NCBI RefSeq assembly: GCF_012933555.1
Contig: NZ_JABBPK010000001.1
Location: forward strand, 1,280,001-1,344,000
Source: Niallia alba
GTDB lineage: Bacteria > Bacillota > Bacilli > Bacillales > Cytobacillaceae
Length of the DNA: 64,000 nucleotides
Direction of reading: 5' to 3'
The translations under genes were made by a program, and so were the position numbers. Shown here piece after piece: positions 27,129-34,941 of this stretch (within the stretch, counting starts at the first letter, position 1; every line of letters begins with the position of its first letter). Below the pieces are notes generated by a model. That model was not told the DNA's origin. It did no database searches and saw only the letters and a program-made list of their open reading frames with translations.

Positions 27129-27581
27129 TTGACAAGAGAAGAAATTATTGAGAGTGTATCAGAAAAGATGAGATTAATACGCACAGAAGCGGGATATACC
27201 CAAGATAAGATGGCAGAGGTTATTGGATTATCAAAAAAGACCTTAGTGCAAATTGAGAAAGGTAGACTTTATGCAGGTTGGTCTACTGTAGTAGCAGTAT
27301 GCGCTCTATTCAGAGAGACAGAAACAGTTCGTTTTTTATTTGGTAATGAACCGTTAGAGGTTTTGGAAACTGTAGCTCGTGATGGAATGGATTACCGAAA
27401 AGAAAAAACGATGGGTGGAAAAGTATGGTGGAGAGAAGTGGAAAAAAAGAACGGTTTTATTCTTCAACAGAATATCATTAGTCAGCATTTTCGCATTATT
27501 GATGAAGACCACTTTCGAATTTTTTCCAGCTTCGATGAAAAAGAATCAAAAGATCGTTTTAAGGAACTTTCAGGAGAATAA
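27129..27581 (+). CDS. XRE-family helix-turn-helix regulator
   Basis: A 150-residue protein. Residues 10-65 form an XRE HTH (IRTEAGYTQDKMAEVIGLSKKTLVQIEKGR); the remainder is a uncharacterised domain rich in aromatic and charged residues (GGKVWWREVEKKNGFILQQN). The TTG start follows AAGGGAATGAAG. It may regulate the MFS transporter 490 bases downstream or the feo operon; context only. No partner or ligand-binding motif is recognised. Confidence 0.75.
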   Translation: MTREEIIESVSEKMRLIRTEAGYTQDKMAEVIGLSKKTLVQIEKGRLYAGWSTVVAVCALFRETETVRFLFGNEPLEVLETVARDGMDYRKEKTMGGKVWWREVEKKNGFILQQNIISQHFRIIDEDHFRIFSSFDEKESKDRFKELSGE

Positions 27582-27707
27582 GCAATGTGAATAAGGAGGC
27601 TGTTTTTACATTAATCTTGAATGACTTATCTATTCAAGACTAATTTATGGACAGTCTATTTTTGTGCGTAAAATAAGGGTGCATCAGCGTCCGTTTTTGC
27701 TTAGGAA

Positions 27708-27826
27708 AGGAAACAGAGAAGCGTTCTCTATGCCCGAAAGGAAGAGAAGCAGAGGAAAAAGGGAACAGAGAAGCACTCTCTATGCCCGAAAGGAAGAGAA
27801 GCAGAGGAAAAAGGGAACAGAGAGAG
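27708..27826. repeat. 52-bp tandem repeat (about 2.3 units)
   Basis: TATGCCCGAAAGGAAGAGAA begins at 27729 and again at 27781, with almost identical flanks (AGCAGAGGAAAAAGGGAACA); a third partial unit follows at 27812. The purine-rich strand is the plus strand. It sits in the 487-bp gap between the XRE and MFS genes; the rest of that gap has no gene I can support, though A-rich and possible promoter sequence lies near 27900-28050. Confidence 0.85.
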
Positions 27827-28068
27827 TTGCCCTACTACATGTCTCATAAGAATCAATAGGTAACAATAGAACTATCCCCAATGCTAATCCTTACTTTCAT
27901 TGAAATAGAAAATAACCATCCTTGCTCAAGTAAAATGGGGGATTATCCGCCTTTATAATGGAATTTATTTCCGTCTGTAGACGGAACAAGAAACCATCGG
28001 ATGAATGGTCATTTTCCGTGGAAAGAAAGCTAGAATTAACTCATCAACTAAAGGATGAGGGATATTAA

Positions 28069-29358
28069 ATGAAAGAATTTGCAGAAATATTCAAAAACGC
28101 AAGCTTTACGAGACTATTTATAGCAAATGTCACATCGCAAATGGGAAGTGTTATTGGTTTAACCGCTTTTATGTTTTATATTCTCGATCGTTTTTCTGAA
28201 CAGCCCGCCTATGCTACGATTACAGAATTAATGTTTTCCTTGCCCACATTAGCAGTATTTTTTTTAGTGGGAGTCGTAGCAGATCGATTGGATCGTCAAA
28301 AGATTGCCTATTATTGTGAGATGATTGCAGCTGCAATGTCTTTATGCGTGTTGGGGGCAGTTCTTATTGGATGGATGCCACTTATTTTTATGATGTTGTT
28401 TTTAAGAAGTGCTGTTCAAAAATTCTTTTTTCCGGCAGAACAAGGCATTCTTCAAGGAGTATTGAAAAAAGAGGATTATACAACCGCAGCAGGACTAAAT
28501 CAATTAGTGAACAGTGTCTTTATGCTATTTGGCAATGCGATTGGGATATTTGTCTATTGGACAGTAGGGATATATGGAGCAATCTTGGTTGATGTAGCTA
28601 CTTTAACGATTAGTGGTTTACTTATTAAATCCATGAAGTTGGATGAAGGTGTTCGAAAACCAAATGGAAGTTATTCTATAAAGGAATTAAACATTCGATT
28701 TATTTGGAGTGACTTTATGATTGGGTTAAAATACATTTTGACCAATAAATTATTGCTTGCATTAATATATGGATTTATTGCTTTCGGTGTGGTAAATGGC
28801 GGATTTAGTGTCATGCAAGTCTTTATTTTGAAATATAAGTTAGCGCCTGATAATTATGAACAAGTCTCCATTTATTTTGGAATTGTGTTTGGAGCAGGCG
28901 TAATGATTGGAAGTTTCCTTTCATCTCTTCTTACACAAAAGGTTAAATTGTATAAGTTAATTATTCTGGGGGCTTTTTATATTGCCGTAATGACCATTTT
29001 GGCTTCTTATTCAACAAATATTCTGGTCTTTTTAACAATCTGTTTCTTCTTAGCGCTCGGCTTACCAATGATTAATATTGCGATAGGTGGCTGGATGCCT
29101 ACGATTATTGAACCAAAGATGATGGGGAGAGTACAAGGGTGGATAACACCGTTAATGATGCTTTCACAGTCAATTACACTAGGGATTATTTCCATCGGTT
29201 ATCCTAATTGGTTTTCTATAGAAATAATCTATTGGTTTGTTGGGGCTTGTTTTCTTGTAGTTGGTGGCTATTACAGTCTAGTGTTACCTAAATTAGCGAA
29301 AGAAAAGGAGCAGAAAGACGAACTGGCAAGGCAAAAAGAGGTACAATTAAATTATTAA
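28069..29358 (+). CDS. MFS transporter (MFS_3 / efflux type)
   Basis: A 429-residue major facilitator with about 12 membrane helices. The first inter-helix loop carries the motif A-like GVVADRLDRQK (near residue 67), and the second half has GAGVMIGSFLSS. It resembles exporters of macrolides or siderophores, but substrate cannot be assigned. GATGAGGG precedes the ATG. The C-terminal tail is charged and cytoplasmic (KEKEQKDELARQKE). Confidence 0.83.
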   Translation: MKEFAEIFKNASFTRLFIANVTSQMGSVIGLTAFMFYILDRFSEQPAYATITELMFSLPTLAVFFLVGVVADRLDRQKIAYYCEMIAAAMSLCVLGAVLIGWMPLIFMMLFLRSAVQKFFFPAEQGILQGVLKKEDYTTAAGLNQLVNSVFMLFGNAIGIFVYWTVGIYGAILVDVATLTISGLLIKSMKLDEGVRKPNGSYSIKELNIRFIWSDFMIGLKYILTNKLLLALIYGFIAFGVVNGGFSVMQVFILKYKLAPDNYEQVSIYFGIVFGAGVMIGSFLSSLLTQKVKLYKLIILGAFYIAVMTILASYSTNILVFLTICFFLALGLPMINIAIGGWMPTIIEPKMMGRVQGWITPLMMLSQSITLGIISIGYPNWFSIEIIYWFVGACFLVVGGYYSLVLPKLAKEKEQKDELARQKEVQLNY

Positions 29359-29385
29359 AATCTTTAATTTTCAAAATAATTGCAA

Positions 29386-29414
29386 TTGACTTTATAAAAG
29401 GTACGTGTTAATCT
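29386..29414 (+). promoter_or_regulatory. Sigma-A promoter of the bmrCD-type operon leader
   Basis: TTGACT, 17 bases, TAATCT. Transcription would start near 29421 and cross a leader of about 370 bases before the first ABC gene. Confidence 0.65.
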
Positions 29415-29449
29415 ACATTTATATTGGAAAATAAATGTAGAGAAAGGAA

Positions 29450-29520
29450 GGGTTACCGATGAGAAGATTAAATAGATATTATTCATTTACAACTTCATAT
29501 TTCGGTAACCCTCTTTTTTC
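29450..29520 (+). terminator. Attenuator terminator T1 enclosing the leader peptide
   Basis: GGGTTACCGA (29450-29459) pairs with TCGGTAACCC (29502-29511), followed by TCTTTTTTC. The 5' arm lies between the leader peptide's ribosome site and ATG, and the 3' arm lies in its last codons, so a ribosome on the leader would break the stem. GGTAACCC at 29562-29569 could compete for the same 5' arm. Confidence 0.75.
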
Positions 29521-29530
29521 TTATCGATAA
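29459..29530 (+). CDS. Leader peptide of the multidrug ABC exporter operon (23 aa)
   Basis: A 23-codon frame after AAAGGAAGGG: starts MRRLNRYYSF and ends NPLFSYR, then TAA. It is interlaced with terminator T1, the layout of ribosome-mediated attenuation. In B. subtilis the bmrCD genes are preceded by the leader peptide BmrB and controlled in this way; this peptide is shorter and I do not claim homology. It may stall ribosomes when translation-targeting drugs are present. Confidence 0.65.
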   Translation: MRRLNRYYSFTTSYFGNPLFSYR

Positions 29531-29588
29531 TTTTAGCGCGGATTAGATGGGTTGCTATATAGGTAACCCGTGTATTTTTCTGTCATAA

Positions 29589-29626
29589 AGGGATAGGTCG
29601 CATGGTTGCGGTCTGTCTCTTTTTTT
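29589..29626 (+). terminator. Second attenuator terminator T2
   Basis: AGGGATAGGTCGCA pairs with TGCGGTCTGTCTCT over 14 positions, using four G-U pairs that work only in RNA, followed by seven T. It lies 166 bases before the ABC gene, so it must be bypassed for expression. Confidence 0.65.
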
Positions 29627-29703
29627 GTGGGGAAATAAGGAATTTGTATTCTGTGCAATAAATACATTTATTTTCTAATGAAATGATAAAGGAGGAGAAG
29701 TCG

Positions 29704-29760
29704 ATGATTGTAATCATTAAGGAAGCTAGAAAGGCATTAAAGGATTTAGAAAGTGGCTAG
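29704..29760 (+). CDS. Second small leader ORF (18 aa)
   Basis: AAAGGAGGAGAAGTCG gives a near-perfect ribosome site for an 18-residue frame, MIVIIKEARKALKDLESG, ending 31 bases before the ABC gene. The peptide is an amphipathic basic helix in outline. It may couple translation to the next gene or be a second leader peptide; no homologue is known to me. Confidence 0.45.
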   Translation: MIVIIKEARKALKDLESG

Positions 29761-29791
29761 TAGCAGATGAAGAATGACAGGGGATGATTAC

Positions 29792-31552
29792 ATGTTTTCT
29801 ATATTTTTAAAATTAAAATGGTTTTTTAAAGAGCATTGGAAGAGTTACACGATAGCTATTATACTTTTAATATTTGTCGGATTTATTGAGGTGCTACCGC
29901 CAAGGATTCTCGGAATGTTTATTGATGAACTAACGATTGGTACTTTAACAAGCAATAAGACTATGATCTATATACTTGTGGTTGCGGGAATCACAATAAG
30001 TACGTATATCATCACTTATTTTTGGATGTATAAGCTATTTGGCGGAGCGAATATTTTAGAATTGAAATTGAGAAGCAAGTTTATGAATCATCTATTTAAG
30101 ATGACACCAACTTTTTTTGAAAAAAATAAAACTGGCGATTTAATGGCGAGGGCAACCAATGATTTAAAGGCCGTATCCGTTACTGCTGGATTTGGAATTT
30201 TGACTTTAGTCGATTCTACCATATTTATGCTGACCATTTTAATTACGATGGTGTTAACGGTAAGCTGGAAATTAACACTAGCAGCGATTCTTCCACTACC
30301 TATTATGGCAGTTATTATGCAAATATATGGGGAGAGAATTCATAAGCGGTTTATGGAAGCACAGGATGCATTCGGTGATATGAATGATAGTGTCCTTCAG
30401 TCCATTTCAGGGGTTCGCGTTATCCGCGCCTATGTTTTAGAAAAAGAAGAAGAAAAACAATTCCACCGTTTTACGGAAGATGTTTATAAGAAGAATTTAC
30501 AGGTGGCTAAAATAGACTCTTTATTTGATCCGACTGTACGAATTCTTGTTGGGTTAAGCTACTTGATTGGACTGGGTTATGGTGCATATTTAGTTTTTCA
30601 GCAACAACTGACGATTGGGCAGCTTGTTACATTCAATGTTTATTTAGGAATGATTGTTTGGCCAATGTTTGCAGTTGGTGAATTAATGAATATTATGCAA
30701 CGTGGAAATGCTTCTTTGGATCGGGTACAGGATACATTGAATTATAAAGCAGACGTAATTAGTCCTAAAGAGGGCAAGGAAGTTGGTATTCCTGAAATTA
30801 TCCAGTTAAACGATGTGAACTTTCAATACCCATCGTCTAAGCAAGAAAATCTTCGAGATATCTATTTAACAATTAGACGAGGAGAAACAGTGGGAATAGT
30901 CGGTAAGACCGGTAGTGGGAAAACAACGATCATTAAACAGCTGCTTAGAGAGTATCCGAAAGGGGAAGGTAAGCTAACGATTAACGGGAAAAGCATTGAT
31001 TCAATTGATTTACATACGTTAAGAGGTTGGATTGGCTATGTTCCCCAAGATCACGTTCTTTTTTCAAAAACAGTGAGAGAAAACATCTTATTTGGAAAAG
31101 AGGGAGCTATCGAAGAAGAATTAGAAGAAGCAATTAGCCTTGCCTCTTTTAAACAGGATATTGAAATGCTTCCAGAAGGGTTAGAAACACTCGTTGGTGA
31201 AAAAGGAGTTGCCTTATCTGGAGGGCAAAAGCAACGGATATCGATTGCGAGAGCACTTATCCGTAAGCCAGAAATTTTAATATTAGATGATTCTTTATCA
31301 GCGGTAGATGCAAAAACAGAACAAAAAATTATCACGAATATTAAGAAAGAAAGACAAGCAAAAACAACAATCATTACGACTCACCGAATGACAGCAGTTC
31401 AGCATGCCGATCATATTATTGTAATGGAAGATGGACATATTACAGAGCATGGGACGCATGATGAGTTAATGAAACTGAATGGCTGGTATAAGGAACAGTA
31501 TATAACGCAACAGACAAAGGTGGATGCGGAAGAAGTGGAGGTGAAAGCATGA
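29792..31552 (+). CDS. bmrC: Heterodimeric multidrug ABC exporter, BmrC-like subunit
   Basis: A 586-residue exporter half: six membrane helices (about 15-310) and an NBD with Walker A GKTGSGKTT, signature LSGGQKQRIS and Walker B ILILDDSLSAVDA. Asp replaces the catalytic Glu after Walker B, as in the degenerate site of heterodimeric exporters such as BmrCD. AGGGG is spaced for the ATG at 29792; the ATG at 29774 is rejected. It overlaps the next gene by 4 bases. Confidence 0.88.
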   Translation: MFSIFLKLKWFFKEHWKSYTIAIILLIFVGFIEVLPPRILGMFIDELTIGTLTSNKTMIYILVVAGITISTYIITYFWMYKLFGGANILELKLRSKFMNHLFKMTPTFFEKNKTGDLMARATNDLKAVSVTAGFGILTLVDSTIFMLTILITMVLTVSWKLTLAAILPLPIMAVIMQIYGERIHKRFMEAQDAFGDMNDSVLQSISGVRVIRAYVLEKEEEKQFHRFTEDVYKKNLQVAKIDSLFDPTVRILVGLSYLIGLGYGAYLVFQQQLTIGQLVTFNVYLGMIVWPMFAVGELMNIMQRGNASLDRVQDTLNYKADVISPKEGKEVGIPEIIQLNDVNFQYPSSKQENLRDIYLTIRRGETVGIVGKTGSGKTTIIKQLLREYPKGEGKLTINGKSIDSIDLHTLRGWIGYVPQDHVLFSKTVRENILFGKEGAIEEELEEAISLASFKQDIEMLPEGLETLVGEKGVALSGGQKQRISIARALIRKPEILILDDSLSAVDAKTEQKIITNIKKERQAKTTIITTHRMTAVQHADHIIVMEDGHITEHGTHDELMKLNGWYKEQYITQQTKVDAEEVEVKA

Positions 31553-33561
31553 CAACAGGTAAACGATTATTTCAATATGCTTTAAAATTTAAAGGAATTA
31601 TTATTGCTGCGTTAATCATGCTGACAATTGCTGTATTCGCCGACCTGGCAGGTCCATTTGTTGCTAAAAAGGTAATTGATGATCATATAACAGGGATTGA
31701 ATCACCTTGGTATCAAACAGAACCAAAAAAAGACGCAGTATCCTATAATGGAAATTTCTACAAAAAAGCTGCGTATCTTGAAGCCGATGACGAAAAGCTT
31801 GCCGAGGCAAGAATACTTCAAGTTGGAAGACAATTTCTTTTTGTAGAGGGAGCCATTTCTTTTGATGGAAGTCGTAAGTTTAATGATGGAACATTGACTA
31901 TCAGCAGAGGGGAAGAAGTGGAAACGTATCCTGCTACGGCTTTGACTAGTTCTGAAGTTTTTGATTTTTATAAGCCGGAGATTACACCAATTTTAAAGCT
32001 GTTAACTTTTTATTTTGGATTAGTGATTATTTCTGCTTTTTTCCAATACGGGCAGCATTATTTATTACAAAAGTCAGCAAACCGAATTATTCAGAAGATG
32101 CGAGAGGATGTATTTGCTCACATTCAACGGTTACCGATCAAATATTTTGATAATCTACCTGCTGGTAAAGTAGTGGCCAGAGTAACCAACGATACAGAGG
32201 CAATTCGGGAGTTGTATGTAACGGTATTATCCAATTTCTTCTCAAGTGGAATTAATATTATTGGAATTTATATTGCATTATTTATATTAAATCCACCACT
32301 TGCTGCGATTTGCTTAATTTTGCTTCCGATTTTATATGTATGGATGATGGGATATCGTAAGTTTGCTTCTCGATATAATCATGTTATTCGAGCAAAAATT
32401 AGTGATATTAATGGAATGGTAAACGAATCTATTCAAGGAATGCATATTATTCAGGCATTTAGCAAGGAAAAGCATACAAGAAAAGAATTTGAGGACTTGA
32501 ATAACGAGCATTTCCGCTACCAAAATAAAATGCTTCGTTTAAATAGTCTTACCTCTCATAACCTAGTAAATGTTTTAAGAAATATCGTATTTGTTGTATT
32601 TATCTGGTATGTTGCTGGTCAATCTTTATCGGCAACAACGGCACTTTCGCTAGGCGTGCTCTATGCCTTTGTTGACTATATAAATCGCCTATTTCAGCCT
32701 GTACAAGGTATTGTTAATCAATTGGCCAATTTGGAGCAAGCACTTGTGGCAGGAGAACGAGTGTTTGAATTATTGGATGAAGACGGAATCGATGTCCAAG
32801 ATGTTACCCTTGAAAGATATAAAGGAAATGTAACCTTTGATCAAGTCAACTTTGCTTATAAAGATAATGACTATGTGTTAAGAAATATTTCTTTTGAGGC
32901 AATGCAAGGCGAAACAGTTGCACTAGTCGGTCACACAGGTTCTGGTAAAAGTTCGATTATGAATCTTTTATTCCGCTTCTATGATATTCAATCAGGAAGG
33001 ATAATGATAGATGGAAAAGATATCACATCCTTTTCGAAGCAGGATCTTCGCAAATATATGGGGATTGTTCTCCAAGATCCATTTCTTTTTACAGGAACAA
33101 TAGCGTCCAATGTAACGTTAAATGATCCTTCTATTTCAAGAGAAACAGTGGAGAAATCATTGAAGGATGTTGGGGCAGATAGAGTATTAAAGCATTTAGA
33201 AAAAGGATACGATGAGCCGGTGATAGAGAAGGGGAGTACTCTATCTAGTGGACAAAGACAGCTTATTTCCTTTGCGAGAGCTCTAGCCTTTGATCCAGCA
33301 ATACTCATTTTAGATGAGGCAACAAGTAGTATTGATACGGAAACGGAACAAATTATTCAACATGCGATGGAAGTGCTAAAAGAAGGCAGAACAACTTTCA
33401 TCATTGCCCATCGTCTATCGACCATTCGCAATGCTGATCAAATTCTCGTCCTTGATCATGGGCAGATAGTGGAAAAAGGCAATCATGATGAATTGATGGA
33501 TAGAAAAGGGAAGTATTATCAGATGTATCAGCTACAACAAGGGCAAGATTTAGTAAGTTAA
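31549..33561 (+). CDS. bmrD: Heterodimeric multidrug ABC exporter, BmrD-like subunit
   Basis: A 670-residue partner half. An extracytoplasmic insertion of about 100 residues lies between helices 1 and 2 (WYQTEPKKDAVSYNG onward), typical of BmrD/YheH. The NBD has GHTGSGKSS, LSSGQRQLISFARAL and ILILDEATSSIDTETE with the canonical catalytic Glu. GTGGAGGTG precedes the ATG, which lies in the end of bmrC (ATGA). Together they should export drugs such as Hoechst dye or antibiotics. Confidence 0.9.
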   Translation: MTTGKRLFQYALKFKGIIIAALIMLTIAVFADLAGPFVAKKVIDDHITGIESPWYQTEPKKDAVSYNGNFYKKAAYLEADDEKLAEARILQVGRQFLFVEGAISFDGSRKFNDGTLTISRGEEVETYPATALTSSEVFDFYKPEITPILKLLTFYFGLVIISAFFQYGQHYLLQKSANRIIQKMREDVFAHIQRLPIKYFDNLPAGKVVARVTNDTEAIRELYVTVLSNFFSSGINIIGIYIALFILNPPLAAICLILLPILYVWMMGYRKFASRYNHVIRAKISDINGMVNESIQGMHIIQAFSKEKHTRKEFEDLNNEHFRYQNKMLRLNSLTSHNLVNVLRNIVFVVFIWYVAGQSLSATTALSLGVLYAFVDYINRLFQPVQGIVNQLANLEQALVAGERVFELLDEDGIDVQDVTLERYKGNVTFDQVNFAYKDNDYVLRNISFEAMQGETVALVGHTGSGKSSIMNLLFRFYDIQSGRIMIDGKDITSFSKQDLRKYMGIVLQDPFLFTGTIASNVTLNDPSISRETVEKSLKDVGADRVLKHLEKGYDEPVIEKGSTLSSGQRQLISFARALAFDPAILILDEATSSIDTETEQIIQHAMEVLKEGRTTFIIAHRLSTIRNADQILVLDHGQIVEKGNHDELMDRKGKYYQMYQLQQGQDLVS

Positions 33562-33594
33562 TGAATAATTTAATCTTCATTAAGAAATAGGAAA

Positions 33595-33970
33595 GGGACT
33601 GGGACATAAGTATTCCAGTTAAAGTTAAATCCGAGCAATTATACGAAAACGCTAACGGAAAGTTCGTATAATTGTTTAGGGTTTTTTCATTTTAAAAAAG
33701 GATGCTCTATGAAGTTTGTTGCTGTTGCCCGCAGCCGGAATACACTTCGCTTTCCGTGGGGCTCGCGCTGAGCGGCTTCGGCCTTTGGCCTGCAGGGTCT
33801 CAGACTGTCTCGCTAATCCCCGTGGCGTCTACGTGTATTCCGGCTGCTCTGTTTTCCCAACTAATTATATTTTCTATTGTAAAAAAGTATGCGAAAGCAG
33901 CCGCTATTTACTAGCTAAATGAGAGATTGTTCGTCTTTACATAGTATCTATTTAGTTATCTCACAGCCTC
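33595..33970 (+). repeat. Composite structured repeat, copy 2 (complete)
   Basis: Ends GGGACTGGGACATAA and TTATCTCACAGCCTC. Terminator-like hairpin CCGAGCAATTATACG / CGTATAATTGTTTAGG with a T-rich tail, wing, core from GCAGCCGGAATACAC (33731) to GTGTATTCCGGCTGC (33847), then right wing. It lies between the convergent bmrD and esterase genes and probably terminates bmrCD transcription. Confidence 0.9.
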
Positions 33971-33999
33971 ATTTTTGCTGTTGTCTTTCCTCCAGTCAC

Positions 34000-34821
34000 T
34001 CAAATCACCTTATCATTTAAGAAGGCAATCGTTTTATTGATAAGTGGTAAGAGGACAGTCAGATGATCTTCCTCTTTAAATTCATGGAATATATGGTGGA
34101 ATGTCTTAGTATGGTAGTTTAGTAATTTTTCAGAGAGATCAAGTGTTTTTTGGTGCATATTTGTAAAGTGTGATTTCTCTTTCTCAGCAACTGTCAGAAG
34201 TAACTTGCTTGGATCTAACTCGCTCAATCTTTCTGGGAGAAAGTCTAGTTCTTCTAATAACTGCTCCTCATTCCAATGAATGGATGGACTACTTGCAAGG
34301 TAATATTGAAATGAAGAAGGAGAAGTAAATAAAGTAAAGAGAACAAAAAGCCCTCCAAGTGAATGACCGACAATCATTTGCTTATTAGTGTTTATTGGCA
34401 TGTTCTGTTCCACTAGCGGTTTTAATGTATCTTCAATAAAGGCTAGAAATTCTTTCCCACCTCCATGAGGAGGCCATTTTGACCCAGCAGGATTTTTAGG
34501 AAGCGATGTTTGATCTGCATTAAACGTAAAGTCGAGATACCTTTCCTTGCTATATGGTTCATTCGTTTCATAGCCAATTCCAATTATAACAGCAGGATGT
34601 AATCCAGTTTTTTCTTGTGTTCTAGTTTGTAAACGCATTGCTTCTACATAACTACCAAAATTTGCGTTTCCGTCTAAAAGATATAGGACGGGAAATCCGT
34701 TTTCAGGAACAGGGATATTTGGAATATAAACAAAAATTTTATAGTTTTTCGTTTCATTCATTGGACATGTCCAAATTTCTGTATCGGGAATATAAAAGCT
34801 CTCTTTCGATTTAATCATCAT
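34000..34821 (-). CDS. Alpha/beta hydrolase, siderophore esterase (BesA/Fes) type
   Basis: A 273-residue esterase-D/Fes-like hydrolase. The nucleophile elbow is GHSLGG near residue 152, with VLYLLDGNANF near 45 and a C-terminal His in EEDHLTVL. Divergent from the Btr-like regulator across a perfect Fur box, it probably hydrolyses a catecholate trilactone siderophore such as ferri-bacillibactin in the cytoplasm to release iron. Two adjacent ATGs (34821, 34818) are possible starts. Confidence 0.82.
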   Translation of the reverse strand: MMIKSKESFYIPDTEIWTCPMNETKNYKIFVYIPNIPVPENGFPVLYLLDGNANFGSYVEAMRLQTRTQEKTGLHPAVIIGIGYETNEPYSKERYLDFTFNADQTSLPKNPAGSKWPPHGGGKEFLAFIEDTLKPLVEQNMPINTNKQMIVGHSLGGLFVLFTLFTSPSSFQYYLASSPSIHWNEEQLLEELDFLPERLSELDPSKLLLTVAEKEKSHFTNMHQKTLDLSEKLLNYHTKTFHHIFHEFKEEDHLTVLLPLINKTIAFLNDKVI

Positions 34822-34864
34822 ATCGCCACCTATTTCTTTCTATCCATCAATTTGTTAAAATAAG

Positions 34865-34879
34865 TGATAATGATTATCA
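34865..34879. promoter_or_regulatory. Fur box between the divergent esterase and Btr-like genes
   Basis: TGATAATGATTATCA is a perfect 7-1-7 Fur consensus, placed to control both directions. Confidence 0.9.
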
Positions 34880-34941
34880 ATGTTAATTAGGTAAATCTAT
34901 TGTACATAGAAATAGAAGAAATAACAAGAGAGGAAATTGAG

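Noticed and set aside
27664-27849. 61-codon plus-strand ORF
   Set aside because: It runs through the 52-bp tandem repeat, is rich in Arg/Lys/Glu only because of the repeat, and has no ribosome site.
33702-33922. ORFs of 68-70 codons inside repeat copy 2 (similar ones at 18639 and 58626)
   Set aside because: They follow the repeat sequence in each copy, in different frames, without ribosome sites; noncoding structure explains the conservation.
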